A program made the position numbers and the translations under genes. Below, one piece after another: positions 1-8,971 of a DNA stretch of 64,000 nucleotides (the stretch's first letter is position 1; each line of letters opens with the position of its first letter). This DNA comes from JAUZOB01 sp963692465 (GTDB taxonomy: Bacteria; Bacteroidota; Bacteroidia; Bacteroidales; Prolixibacteraceae): positions 2,790,001 to 2,854,000 of the forward strand of contig OY829943.1 of assembly GCA_963692465.1 (NCBI GenBank). The letters run 5' to 3'. Under the pieces are notes generated by a model, which was not told the origin of the DNA, searched no databases, and worked only from the letters and a program-made list of their open reading frames with translations.

Positions 1-1
1 G

Positions 2-2107
2 GGAACCTATTCCATAACGGCGTACACCCCTGAGGAGAAGTATGTAAGGAAGTTTATTCTCGAAGAGGCTCCGGATATTATCATCAATGTGGTCGATTCA
101 AGTAATTTGGAACGAAATCTATATCTCACCACTCAGCTCATTGACATGAACAAGAATGTAATTCTTGCTTTAAACATGTACGATGAACTGGAGAAAAGCG
201 GTGCTCAGCTTAAAAAGGATTTTTTGTCGAAGATGCTTGGAATCCCAATGGTTCCCACGGTTAGTATTCATGGTCGCGGTCTCCCTGAGCTCTTTGATCG
301 GGTTATTGATGTTTACGAAGGGGTCGATCCATTCGTAAGACATATCCATATTAATTATGGAGAAGAAATAGAGGCATCTGTTGCTCGATTGCGGATCATG
401 TTACGACAGCATCGTCCGGTGACTGATACTGTTTCCTCTCGTTATACAGCTTTGCGGTTGTTGGAAAAGGATCCTGAACCGGATTATCTGCTACGTAATT
501 ATACGGAAGTGGAGAATATTAAATTAGTTGCAGCGGAGGAGATTCAGCGACTGGAAAAGTTGCTTGTTGAAGATACAACCTCACTCATTACCGGATATCG
601 CTACGGTTTTATATCGGGAGCCCTCAAGGAGACTTTTAAGAGTGGGAAAAACCAAAGTTCTATCACAACCGATCATATTGACACCTTCTTAACCCACAAA
701 TATCTGGGAATTCCGTCCTTCCTTTTATTTCTGTTTTTGTCCTTCTATTGTACGTTTGAACTTGGGGCCTATCCTACGGACTGGATTAATAACGGAGTCC
801 ATCTGCTGAGTGTTTTTATGCAAAGCCATATGCAGGAGGGCATGTTTCGGGACTTACTGGTTGATGGTATTATTAACGGCGTAGGAAGTGTCCTTGCATT
901 TGTTCCGAATATTCTGATCTTATTCTTCTTTATTTCATTTATGGAAGATACGGGATACATGGCAAGGGCCGCTTTCATCATGGATAAGATTATGCATGGC
1001 TTTGGACTGCATGGGCGATCTTTTATCCCCATGGTGATGGGATTTGGGTGTAATGTACCAGCCATTATGGCAACAAGAACGCTCCGGAATAAGAAAGATC
1101 GTATTCTGACGATGTTGATTATTCCGTTCATGTCCTGCAGCGCGCGACTACCAGTCTATTTATTGCTAATCTCCGCATTCTTTCCCAGTCATCGGGCACT
1201 TTTTCTCACCGGATTATATCTATTAGGGATTTTCATTGCCGTCTTGATGGCACAAGTCTTTAATAAAACACTCTTCCGTACTAAAGAATCTCCTTTTGTT
1301 ATGGAGCTTCCTCCATACCGTATGCCGACCCTAAAGAACACGTTAATTCACATGTGGGATAAGGCTAAACAATATTTAAAGAAAATAGGAGGCGTTATCT
1401 TATTGGCTGTTGTTATTGTATGGGCTTTGGGATATTTCCCGACTCATAGTGTTGTATTAGACCATTTTGATCAGCAGATTACTCAGCTGAAGACGCAAAA
1501 AGCGATTTTGAGTTACCCTGTGAATGCGAAACAAGGTCGGTCTATTGCAGGAAACGGGAATGTTGCAAAAGAATCTTCATCCCAATCGACGGTGAATGCG
1601 ACAAACAATCTACAGAAGCAAAATTTATCGCAGGTACAGATTGATGAAAAGATAGATCAACTAACAGGGAAAAGACAAAGCGAAAGGTTGCAAAACTCTT
1701 ATCTCGGTCAGATTGGCCGTTTTGTTCAACCGGTAATGCGACCCCTTGGATTCGACTGGAAGATGACTGTTTGTTTGTTAGCTGCACTACCAGCCAAAGA
1801 GATTATTGTCAGTACGATGGGGGTTTTGTATCAGTCGGATAAAGATACAAACAGTCTTGGGGTAAGAATCAAGAGAGATGTTTATCAGTCTGGACCTAAG
1901 GTCGGGCAACCCGTCTTTACCCCGTTGGTGGCATTTAGCTTTTTAATTTTCGTGCTGATCTATTTCCCTTGTATCGGAGTTATTATGTCTATTGCGAGAG
2001 AGTCGGGTAGTGTCTGGTGGGCTGTGTTTGTCATCTTCTATACTACTGCTCTTGCCTGGATTGCCTCGTTGGCTGTTTACCAAATCGGGTCCTTTTTGAT
2101 TCACTAA
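2..2107 (+). CDS. feoB: Ferrous iron transporter FeoB (5' end outside window)
   Basis: Fe(II) uptake permease of the inner membrane: a G-protein-like domain followed by a polytopic membrane domain. The reading frame is open from base 2, before the first possible start codon (GTG at 89), so the gene begins upstream and its G1 motif is not visible. The visible part starts inside the GTPase domain (GTYSITAYTPEE, then VVDSSNLERNLYLTTQ); the G4-type motif NMYD follows. The membrane domain carries the two gate motifs typical of FeoB (GFGCNVPAIMATRTL and SCSARLPVYLLL). A charged, Gln/Ser-rich loop at about 1480-1700 lies between membrane segments. A Cys-rich FeoB partner follows 99 bases downstream. 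FeoA cannot be assessed because it would lie outside the window. Confidence 0.95.
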   Translation, partial: GTYSITAYTPEEKYVRKFILEEAPDIIINVVDSSNLERNLYLTTQLIDMNKNVILALNMYDELEKSGAQLKKDFLSKMLGIPMVPTVSIHGRGLPELFDRVIDVYEGVDPFVRHIHINYGEEIEASVARLRIMLRQHRPVTDTVSSRYTALRLLEKDPEPDYLLRNYTEVENIKLVAAEEIQRLEKLLVEDTTSLITGYRYGFISGALKETFKSGKNQSSITTDHIDTFLTHKYLGIPSFLLFLFLSFYCTFELGAYPTDWINNGVHLLSVFMQSHMQEGMFRDLLVDGIINGVGSVLAFVPNILILFFFISFMEDTGYMARAAFIMDKIMHGFGLHGRSFIPMVMGFGCNVPAIMATRTLRNKKDRILTMLIIPFMSCSARLPVYLLLISAFFPSHRALFLTGLYLLGIFIAVLMAQVFNKTLFRTKESPFVMELPPYRMPTLKNTLIHMWDKAKQYLKKIGGVILLAVVIVWALGYFPTHSVVLDHFDQQITQLKTQKAILSYPVNAKQGRSIAGNGNVAKESSSQSTVNATNNLQKQNLSQVQIDEKIDQLTGKRQSERLQNSYLGQIGRFVQPVMRPLGFDWKMTVCLLAALPAKEIIVSTMGVLYQSDKDTNSLGVRIKRDVYQSGPKVGQPVFTPLVAFSFLIFVLIYFPCIGVIMSIARESGSVWWAVFVIFYTTALAWIASLAVYQIGSFLIH

Positions 2108-2206
2108 TAAACTCATTGGTGGTTTTGACTGATAAACTTTTGAACAAATAGAACTGTTGGAATGTCATAGTAAACGGAAATGAATCAATTTTGAAATAGT
2201 GGAAGG

Positions 2207-2407
2207 ATGGTTCAGAATATCTTGACTTATTTAATTCTTTTGTCTGTTTTCCTTCTGGCATTTTACCGGATCGGACAGTCGTTGGGCTTCATAAAAAGGA
2301 AGAAAGGCCGGCATGTGTCTTGTGGCTCTTCTTCGGCAGGGTGTAATGGATGTGCCCTAAAAGAAAAATGCAAAACAGTTCATGGCGAAAAGGATAAATC
2401 TTTTTAG
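2207..2407 (+). CDS. FeoB-associated Cys-rich membrane protein
   Basis: A 66-residue protein with one N-terminal membrane helix (about residues 5-25) followed by a basic stretch and a cluster of cysteines (CGSSSAGCNGC, then C in KEKCK). This matches the small FeoB-associated Cys-rich membrane protein family, found directly downstream of feoB in many Bacteroidota and Firmicutes. Its position 99 bases after feoB on the same strand supports the call. A role in iron delivery or metal sensing at the FeoB pore is inferred; the biochemical function of the family is not settled. Complete and of normal length. Confidence 0.85.
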   Translation: MVQNILTYLILLSVFLLAFYRIGQSLGFIKRKKGRHVSCGSSSAGCNGCALKEKCKTVHGEKDKSF

Positions 2408-2468
2408 ACTATAGACATTGACGATAAGTGAGATCAAATGTTTACTTTTCGACAAAAAAAGAAAGTCC

Positions 2469-3083
2469 ATGAAGATAAAGACAAGACGTAAGATTGCGGA
2501 CCTGAATTTTGATAAAAAGATGTCTTCGTTAACGGATGACGAACTTCTGGAGGTGTTACGTCAAAGAATTAATTATCAAGAGAAGGCTGTTGACACTGCG
2601 GTCCGGGAAGCGATACAACGAGGAATCATTCAGTCACAGGAAGAAATAGAGCGTCTTTTCCCGAAGAGCCAGGGGGGAGCCTCAGGTACCAGACATTTTT
2701 CATTCTTTGCACAACTTGCAGATAAGGCTCAGGCTGAATCTTTATTCTCGAGTTTTACCCGGCCTTTAATTATTGTAGGTCTCATTCCCTTTTTGTTTGC
2801 CTTGTTGCGGACTGCTCAATTATCGAAGGAGAAGATTATTGCGTTGATTCTTGCCGGACTGATCTGGAGTGCAATGGTTTTTTATTTAAAGAGGACGTAC
2901 AAGAAGATGATGCCATTGATTCTTGGGGTGGTGTTTGCTATTGCCTATCCGTTGGGAATCGTTCTTTTCGGAACGGTAAAGGCACCTCTCGAATGGATGT
3001 TTGTTATTGTGGTCTTTTTGATGGTAATCTATTTGTTATTAGCTATTTATAAAACAATCGTTTATTTGGAAGAGAATTCATAA
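2469..3083 (+). CDS. Hypothetical membrane protein
   Basis: Family not recognised. The chosen start is the ATG at 2469 (204 residues); a TTG at 2418 would add 17 residues but is less likely. The N-terminal ~80 residues are charged and predicted helical (DDELLEVLRQRINYQEKAV, then AVREAIQRGIIQSQEEIERLF), resembling the short soluble segment that precedes membrane helices in many Bacteroidota proteins of unknown function. The C-terminal half has four hydrophobic segments (about residues 100-120, 128-146, 153-172 and 178-198). It sits 61 bases after the FeoB-associated gene, so it may be cotranscribed, but nothing ties it to iron. Confidence 0.7.
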   Translation: MKIKTRRKIADLNFDKKMSSLTDDELLEVLRQRINYQEKAVDTAVREAIQRGIIQSQEEIERLFPKSQGGASGTRHFSFFAQLADKAQAESLFSSFTRPLIIVGLIPFLFALLRTAQLSKEKIIALILAGLIWSAMVFYLKRTYKKMMPLILGVVFAIAYPLGIVLFGTVKAPLEWMFVIVVFLMVIYLLLAIYKTIVYLEENS

Positions 3084-3190
3084 TTCTTGCGGTTCCCCTT
3101 TTAATGAAAGAACTTCATAAATTATCGGTTTAGAAAAACATTTCACCTTTTTGTTTGTAAATTTAGGAGAGATAAAAAATTAAACTGACG

Positions 3191-3916
3191 ATGAGAGCCA
3201 TAGCCCTGACCAATGTCTTTTTCCTGCTAAGCTTGCTGTTAAATCCTGTGTTCGCAGTTCCGACTGGTCCCTTGAATCAGGATATAACCCGTACTTTCAG
3301 GATTCGCAATTTTAATCAGATCAACATTAACGGAAGTTTTAACGTGATTCTTAGACAGGGAGATGCCCCCGGACTGAGGGTTGTGACCGGTCGGCGCGAC
3401 ATGAAAGCGGTACAGGTAACAACTGAGAACGGAGAGCTTCGGGTTGCGTTGAAAGAACCGGCTCAGAAGAAGGTCACGTTGGTGATTACTGCTGTTAATC
3501 TTGGGCATTTGGTCGCTGATGGAAGAATGCAGATCAGAGCCTATTCTACCTTTCGATTTAATGAACTGAGTATTGAAGTGGCGAATGGGGCAATGGGTAA
3601 TATGTCTGTTTCCGGAGGCGTCTTGAAAATTCATACCGATGGCGGTTGTTTGTGGACCATAAGTGGAAAGTGCAGTAATCTGGAAGCAAAGATGACCGGA
3701 GCAGGTAAATTAAGTGCTTCCCGATTAAAATCTAAAAGGGTTAATATTACAATGACGGGTTCCGGTAATGCCTTCGTCTTTCCAATAGTATTGCTGAATG
3801 CCCATATTAATGGCGATGGACAAATACGTTATCGGGGAACTCCCATGAAAATTCAAAAAGACATTGTCGGAACAGGGATGGTCTTTAGTGAACATTCACA
3901 ACCCGTTTCACAGTAA
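3191..3916 (+). CDS. Head-GIN domain (DUF2807) exported protein
   Basis: A 241-residue exported protein with a clear signal peptide (hydrophobic core at residues 5-20, likely cleavage after VFA). The mature part has the features of the putative auto-transporter adhesin head-GIN family (DUF2807): an N-terminal strand FNQININGSFNVILRQG, then repeating short beta-strands with Gly/Asn turns (GAMGNMSVSGGVLKIHTDG, MTGAGKLSASRLKSKRV, MTGSGNAFVF) that predict a right-handed beta-helix. It probably sits in the periplasm or outer surface. The adhesin label is a family name only. It converges with glmS with one base between the stops, so no independent terminator lies between them. Confidence 0.8.
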   Translation: MRAIALTNVFFLLSLLLNPVFAVPTGPLNQDITRTFRIRNFNQININGSFNVILRQGDAPGLRVVTGRRDMKAVQVTTENGELRVALKEPAQKKVTLVITAVNLGHLVADGRMQIRAYSTFRFNELSIEVANGAMGNMSVSGGVLKIHTDGGCLWTISGKCSNLEAKMTGAGKLSASRLKSKRVNITMTGSGNAFVFPIVLLNAHINGDGQIRYRGTPMKIQKDIVGTGMVFSEHSQPVSQ

Positions 3917-3917
3917 C

Positions 3918-5744
3918 TTATTCCACGGTTACCGATTTGGCCAGATTTCTTGGCTGGTCGATATTACAGCCTCTTAATCGTGCACAATAATAGGCAAATA
4001 GCTGTAATGGAATAATGGATAAGATGGGAGCCGTTTCGTCACTGGGGACGGTTAGTTCAATTGAATCATCAACCATAGAAGCGATCTCCAGATCTCCTCT
4101 TTTGATGAGTGCAATAACATTTCCCCCTCTGGCTTTTATCTCGTGAATATTTGAAATCATTTTGAGTCTGTTTTCGGCATCCGTAACGATTGCAACAGTT
4201 GGGAAAGCCGTATCTATCAGGGCAATCGGACCATGTTTCATCTCTGCGCCCGGGTATCCTTCTGCATGAATATAGGAGATTTCCTTTAATTTAAGAGCAC
4301 CCTCCAGAGCGATCGGATAATTAATTCCCCGTCCGATAAAGAGAAAATTCTGAGCAAAGCGGTATTTTTCCGCAAGTGTTTTGATTTGATCTTTCAGGTT
4401 GAGTGCGCTACTGATTAAGGCTGGCAGATCTTTGAATTTTTGAATAATGTCGGCCATGATCACCGGGTTATGACCGAGAAAATTGGATAAGTAAAAAGCC
4501 AGTTCAGAGAGAACAACAATTTGTGCCGTAAAGGTTTTTGTTGATGCAACCCCTGTTTCCTGTCCGGCATTTAACGGGATAGAAGCGTCGGCCTCTCTGG
4601 TTAAGGTCGAATGACGGACATTACAAACCGACAGGATTGTAGCCCCTGCTGCTTTAGCCAAACGGGCTGCAGCGAGAGTGTCAGCTGTTTCACCGGATTG
4701 AGAAAGAGCGATAACCAAATCGTTTTTCCCAACGACCGGATGCCTGTAGCGGAATTCGGAAGCATATTCTGTTACGGCCGGTATTCTGGCGTATTTTTCC
4801 AGAAGAAAACTTCCGATTAATCCTGCATGCCATGACGTACCACATCCGAGGATTAAGATTCTTCGGGTTGACTGAAGTTGTTTTTCGATGGATTTTAATA
4901 ACGGGAAGATGAAATTACCCTGCGAATCGGTCAGGTCCAGTGATTTTTGGAGTGTAATAGGTTGCTCAAAAATTTCTTTTAGCATAAAATCACGGAAACC
5001 GTTTTTATCTGTATCGTTTGTTGTCCTGAAGAATGTTTCCGGTGCGCGCAGAACGATTTGCTTTTGGGAGTCTATAAAAGAAATTTCCTGATTCTGATCA
5101 AGAATAGCCAGGTCGTGATCCTGCGGGAAATAAATCTTTTCGGTATCTTCATCGAAAGCGCAGAGATCGGAGGCAATAGTGAATCCGTTTTTATTTTGGG
5201 CAATAATCAGCGGACTACCACACCGGGCTGCATATAACCGATTCGGTTGATTGCAGACAATCAGCCCGATCGCATAAGTTCCTTTAATCTTTTCCGAAGC
5301 ATCCTGAATAGCCGGAGTAATATGGTGTCCGTTGCTTTGATATTCAAAATCGATCAGGTTCAATAGAACTTCGGTGTCGGTATCGCTTTTAAAAGACACG
5401 CCGGCCGAGATAAGCTCCTGTTTTATCTCTTGATAATTCTCAATGATCCCATTATGAACCATGACCATTGAACCGGAATAAGACCGATGCGGATGGGCAT
5501 TTATTTGAGATGGAATGCCATGGGTTGCCCATCGGGTATGAGCAATTCCGCATTTCCCCGGAATATTTTCAGGAAGCATGTTTTCAAGCGCGGCAATGTT
5601 TCCTACGTTTTTAAATAACTGTAGTCCCCCGTTTAAGATGGCAACACCTGCACTGTCGTATCCTCTGTATTCTAATCTTTTTAATCCCTGAAGTAAGATA
5701 CTTTTAGCCTCTTTGCTTCCGATATATCCAACAATACCACACAT
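3918..5744 (-). CDS. glmS: Glutamine-fructose-6-phosphate aminotransferase (isomerizing)
   Basis: Cytosolic enzyme that makes glucosamine-6-phosphate from fructose-6-phosphate and glutamine, the entry step to UDP-GlcNAc. The N-terminal class II glutaminase starts with MCGIVGYIG, so Cys2 is the nucleophile; RGYDSAG and HTRWATHG follow. Two SIS sugar-isomerase domains contain ILGCGTSWHAG and ALSQSGETADT. The C-terminus DQPRNLAKSVTVE is the diagnostic GlmS tail. The 608-residue length is normal. It lies 6 bases downstream of the DUF4954 gene on the same strand, so the two very probably form an operon. No glmS ribozyme-like leader is evident in the 6-base gap, as expected outside Firmicutes. Confidence 0.97.
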   Translation of the reverse strand: MCGIVGYIGSKEAKSILLQGLKRLEYRGYDSAGVAILNGGLQLFKNVGNIAALENMLPENIPGKCGIAHTRWATHGIPSQINAHPHRSYSGSMVMVHNGIIENYQEIKQELISAGVSFKSDTDTEVLLNLIDFEYQSNGHHITPAIQDASEKIKGTYAIGLIVCNQPNRLYAARCGSPLIIAQNKNGFTIASDLCAFDEDTEKIYFPQDHDLAILDQNQEISFIDSQKQIVLRAPETFFRTTNDTDKNGFRDFMLKEIFEQPITLQKSLDLTDSQGNFIFPLLKSIEKQLQSTRRILILGCGTSWHAGLIGSFLLEKYARIPAVTEYASEFRYRHPVVGKNDLVIALSQSGETADTLAAARLAKAAGATILSVCNVRHSTLTREADASIPLNAGQETGVASTKTFTAQIVVLSELAFYLSNFLGHNPVIMADIIQKFKDLPALISSALNLKDQIKTLAEKYRFAQNFLFIGRGINYPIALEGALKLKEISYIHAEGYPGAEMKHGPIALIDTAFPTVAIVTDAENRLKMISNIHEIKARGGNVIALIKRGDLEIASMVDDSIELTVPSDETAPILSIIPLQLFAYYCARLRGCNIDQPRNLAKSVTVE

Positions 5745-5750
5745 TTTATC

Positions 5751-7778
5751 TTAATTTGAGATTGTTTGTTTTTTCATGATTTTCTGCATCTGCTCAATAA
5801 CAGCATCTCCAAGTCGCTTTTTTTCTTCCACATGACGATGAATGGTTTTTACTGCTTCGTTTGATTCGAAATCTCCCCGAACATTTTCAAAGTCCCGTTC
5901 TCGGACTTCTTCCCCTCCGTCGATACCAAATCCGGTCTTTTTGAGTAGCGAAAATTCTTTTTTAGCATCTTCATAAAGCAATCGGTCAATGGTCAGAACA
6001 TATTCTTTCCATCGTTCGATGATTTGAATAATATCGGGTGGAGAGAGTTCTTCTGCCGGTTTCCCGGTTAAAGAACCGATCAGGTCTTTGGTCCAGGTCC
6101 ATTCGTAATTATAATAGTTAAGGTGTATTGATTTGAGAATACTATTAATCTCTTCAAGAGACGAAACTGCTCCGTTTTCGATATCCAATAACAGCTTATT
6201 TAGTGCAGAGGCGGGACAGAGCATTCCGGCCAGGTCGATCCATCTACCCGATCCGATTGTGGTTACACTTTTAAATGCCTTTTTCAGATCATCCGGATTA
6301 TTAACCCGGCTTAGTTTAATCCGGGTAATAATCGAATTGCCGATAAATTTCCAGATAGCCATATCGTATAACCGGATTCCTTTTTCCAGCGAGTTCCTGC
6401 GGATTTTCATCCCTTGCCAGGAGTACTCTTCAGCCTGACTTCCTGAGGCATGAAGCAGTGAAAGAAGAATCTTCTTTCCGTTGAGCATTTTCTGGATGGT
6501 ATAGGGACTGAGCAGATTGAAATTGATGTAATCAAGCAAATTGGGATCTTTTCGAATATCCCGTTTAGGCCACTTTTGCGAATCACGAATTGTACCGATA
6601 CTCTTGAGGTTAACTCCCGGAACAAGTATGCTTTCATCTTTGTTCTCAATAAGATAAGAAAAAGGAAAGTCGGAGGTGTCAGGATGTTTGTAGTGGCGCC
6701 CCATAACTAACGAGAATGCTCCGATATGTGAAGGCCACAGTACGTAGGAGTCGCTCGTCGTTTTAGCTCCCCGCTCGACAATGCCCTGGTGAATCGGACC
6801 GAGTTTATAAAGATGGTTGCTTTGATTCGATCCACTGCCAGCATTGAGAAAAGAGAACATTCCTGCAATGAGTAGGGTCGACTTATGATGGGTGACCGTA
6901 TAAGGGCCTGCAAAGATCGAACAGGCTTCGCCATGTAACCCCTGGCAATTGGCAAAAAAGAGGGATTGTACGGCTGAATAGTGCTTATCGAGGTTGCATC
7001 CCTGTCCGATAAAGCAGTTGGATATAAGTGTTGCATCATTGACGTGTGAACCGGAACAGACAATGAAATTCTCCATAATAACCCCATCGCCAATGATTAC
7101 CGGATCGTCAAAAGAGCTGTTGATGCTTCCGTTCGAAAGTTTCCGGGCTCCTTCGATATGAGCAGCCGGACCCGTTTTGACGTTTTTGATTGTATCACAG
7201 TTAATGATTTGTGATCCGGCGCCAATATATCCCATGTCGTTACTGACATATTTCACATAGTCCCCAATTAGTTTTTCCAGTCCTGCGATCAGCTTTTCCC
7301 GATGACGATAGAGTGCGATGATGTAAGCAACATGAGCCGATAGATCATCGTACATCGGGACTTCGCGACCGCCTCCTTCATTGATCGTTTCGATGCGGGT
7401 TCCGTTGCCGAAAGATGTAATTCCATCTACGGCAAGGGTTGTAATGTTATGGATGATCACCCTGCGGCCTATATGATAATTGGCAATATAACTTCGTACA
7501 TTGTAAATCATGGCCTGATCTTCAACGATACAATTATGCAACCATGCATTATAGATTCCCGATTTAAAAGAGATTCCGCCAAACAAACTGACTTCTTCTT
7601 CAAAACATCCCAGGCGAATAGATCCGCTGAACCGACTGTTTTTTATATTCTCGGGATTGAAATTTTCCTTTACTTCCACAAGGTTCCAGTCATCGCAGGT
7701 ACAGCCTTGCATAATCAGTTGTCCTGTTTCTTCTTGGGTAAGTTTTCGGTAATGCTGTTCAGAATTGTTGTTCTCCAT
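5751..7778 (-). CDS. DUF4954 left-handed beta-helix protein
   Basis: A 675-residue protein of the DUF4954 family, common in Bacteroidales and uncharacterised as far as I know. Residues ~50-400 carry imperfect hexapeptide-type repeats (FDDPVIIGDGVIME, ISNCFIGQGCNLD, WPSHIGAFSLVMGRHYKH), the hallmark of a left-handed beta-helix as in acyl- and sugar-nucleotide transferases such as GlmU. The C-terminal ~250 residues are helical and charged and end in a Lys/Arg-rich tail. It is the first gene of a two-gene unit with glmS, which hints at a role in amino-sugar or UDP-GlcNAc metabolism or its control; that is inference. The TAnnTTTG-type motif on the minus strand at 7800-7807 fits the start at 7778. 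Confidence 0.82.
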   Translation of the reverse strand: MENNNSEQHYRKLTQEETGQLIMQGCTCDDWNLVEVKENFNPENIKNSRFSGSIRLGCFEEEVSLFGGISFKSGIYNAWLHNCIVEDQAMIYNVRSYIANYHIGRRVIIHNITTLAVDGITSFGNGTRIETINEGGGREVPMYDDLSAHVAYIIALYRHREKLIAGLEKLIGDYVKYVSNDMGYIGAGSQIINCDTIKNVKTGPAAHIEGARKLSNGSINSSFDDPVIIGDGVIMENFIVCSGSHVNDATLISNCFIGQGCNLDKHYSAVQSLFFANCQGLHGEACSIFAGPYTVTHHKSTLLIAGMFSFLNAGSGSNQSNHLYKLGPIHQGIVERGAKTTSDSYVLWPSHIGAFSLVMGRHYKHPDTSDFPFSYLIENKDESILVPGVNLKSIGTIRDSQKWPKRDIRKDPNLLDYINFNLLSPYTIQKMLNGKKILLSLLHASGSQAEEYSWQGMKIRRNSLEKGIRLYDMAIWKFIGNSIITRIKLSRVNNPDDLKKAFKSVTTIGSGRWIDLAGMLCPASALNKLLLDIENGAVSSLEEINSILKSIHLNYYNYEWTWTKDLIGSLTGKPAEELSPPDIIQIIERWKEYVLTIDRLLYEDAKKEFSLLKKTGFGIDGGEEVRERDFENVRGDFESNEAVKTIHRHVEEKKRLGDAVIEQMQKIMKKQTISN

Positions 7779-7799
7779 CCTCTTGCTTTATTTGTTAGA

Positions 7800-7807
7800 C
7801 AAAAATA
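7800..7807 (-). promoter_or_regulatory. Possible -7 element for the DUF4954-glmS operon
   Basis: Read on the minus strand the bases are TATTTTTG, matching the Bacteroidota -7 consensus TAnnTTTG, 21 bases before the DUF4954 start codon. No good -33 TTTG is seen at the usual spacing, so the call is tentative. Confidence 0.4.
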
Positions 7808-7846
7808 GGGAGATAAATGGATGTCTGCTTTTTTGATAGCCTAATA

Positions 7847-7963
7847 TAAACCTATCATCAAAAATAATAAACCTATCAATTTTTATACTGTGTGCAGTAT
7901 ATGAATGCTTTATGATGTTTTATAACCAAGCAAAATAAATGTCTATTTGTATGTAAACCTATC
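7847..7963. repeat. Three TAAACCTATC direct repeats plus a palindrome
   Basis: The 10-mer TAAACCTATC occurs three times, at 7847-7856, 7868-7877 and 7954-7963. The first two are 21 bases apart, close to two helical turns. Between copies two and three lies a perfect palindrome, ATACTG-tgtg-CAGTAT (7885-7900). The cluster occupies the 188-base gap between a PAS/LuxR-type regulator gene and the DUF4954-glmS operon. Spacing and location suggest transcription-factor binding sites, but the factor is unknown. Confidence 0.5.
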
Positions 7964-7966
7964 TTA

Positions 7967-8959
7967 TTATATTTTTGATATAAAATCAGTAAGATGAACT
8001 TTCCGGTCGAGATTAAATTTTCTGCGTAAACGGATGCGGCTTATCTCGGCGCTTTCGGTAGTAATATTCAATATACTGGCGATCTCTTTGCTTGATAAGC
8101 TTAAACGGAGGTAGGCGCATAATTTTCGTTCCTTAACGGTTAACTGAGGATATTTCTCGGATAAGCGTTCAAAGAATCCGGGATAGAGTTTTCCAAAATG
8201 GAGGCTGAAACTTTCCCAGTCTGAGTCGATATGCCGTAGTCCCTCTATTTTTAACAGCATATCGGCAATCTTTTTCTGTATTGGGGTTGCAGTAAGGGGT
8301 TGAATCGTTTTAAGTTGTTTTTTGAGATAAAAAATCAGTTCGTTCTTTTGAGCGATCATCATCAGAAACGACATGAGTTCCCGGTCCCGTGATCCGAGAT
8401 CTTCACGGTATTTAATTTTGGCTTTTGTTTCGAACTGTTTACTTTGAGTAATGGACTCAATTTGCCCCAGAGCTGCCTTGATTCGTGTAATGTCGCGTAC
8501 CGAACCTCTTTGTCCGAGGTATTTACCATGCTGGTCAAAGACTGCTTTGCAGTTCATCTCACACCAGCGTAATTGTTTGGATCTTGTAAGAATACGGAAT
8601 TCACAGGGCTTGCCTATCTCGCTGAAACTTAGGATATCACTCATGAATTCCCGAAAAGAAGGCAGATCATCGGGTAAGATAATTCCGTAAAGAAGTTCAG
8701 GCGTCTGGGTGAATTCCTGAACCGTATAACCGGTGATGGTCTGACAGGAAGGGGACAGGTATCGGAATTTTCCTTCCGGGTCGAACCATATTTCCCAGTC
8801 CGATGCAAAATCAGCAACTAATCTGAAGTGATCCCGTTCGTCGCGAAGATCATTTATTTCCAACCCTGATCGGTATAGTGAATCTTTCGTTTCCGATAAT
8901 TCCGATTGGAGTTGGCGAATAGTCTTTTCTAATTTTGATAGTTGATTTTCATCAGGCAT
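7967..8959 (-). CDS. PAS domain regulator with C-terminal LuxR-type helix-turn-helix
   Basis: A 330-residue soluble regulator. Residues 1-45 form a coiled coil (KLEKTIRQLQSELSETKDSL), about 47-160 form a PAS sensor domain (FRYLSPSCQTITGYT, then LGQRGSVRDIT), and the C-terminal ~70 residues form a GerE/LuxR-like helix-turn-helix (LTVKERKLCAYLRLSLSSKEIA, shown here in part by LTVKERKLCAYLR). This resembles the DNA-binding ends of many Bacteroidota sensory regulators. No transmembrane segment or kinase domain is seen, so it may bind a ligand or act with a separate kinase. It follows argF by 12 bases on the same strand and is probably cotranscribed with it. Its DNA targets are unknown; the repeats just downstream are candidates. 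Confidence 0.8.
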   Translation of the reverse strand: MPDENQLSKLEKTIRQLQSELSETKDSLYRSGLEINDLRDERDHFRLVADFASDWEIWFDPEGKFRYLSPSCQTITGYTVQEFTQTPELLYGIILPDDLPSFREFMSDILSFSEIGKPCEFRILTRSKQLRWCEMNCKAVFDQHGKYLGQRGSVRDITRIKAALGQIESITQSKQFETKAKIKYREDLGSRDRELMSFLMMIAQKNELIFYLKKQLKTIQPLTATPIQKKIADMLLKIEGLRHIDSDWESFSLHFGKLYPGFFERLSEKYPQLTVKERKLCAYLRLSLSSKEIASILNITTESAEISRIRLRRKFNLDRKVHLTDFISKI

Positions 8960-8971
8960 GGTAGGTGTCTT

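Noticed and set aside
2418..2468. TTG-initiated extension of the membrane protein
   Set aside because: The ATG at 2469 gives a coherent protein; the extra 17 residues have no support.
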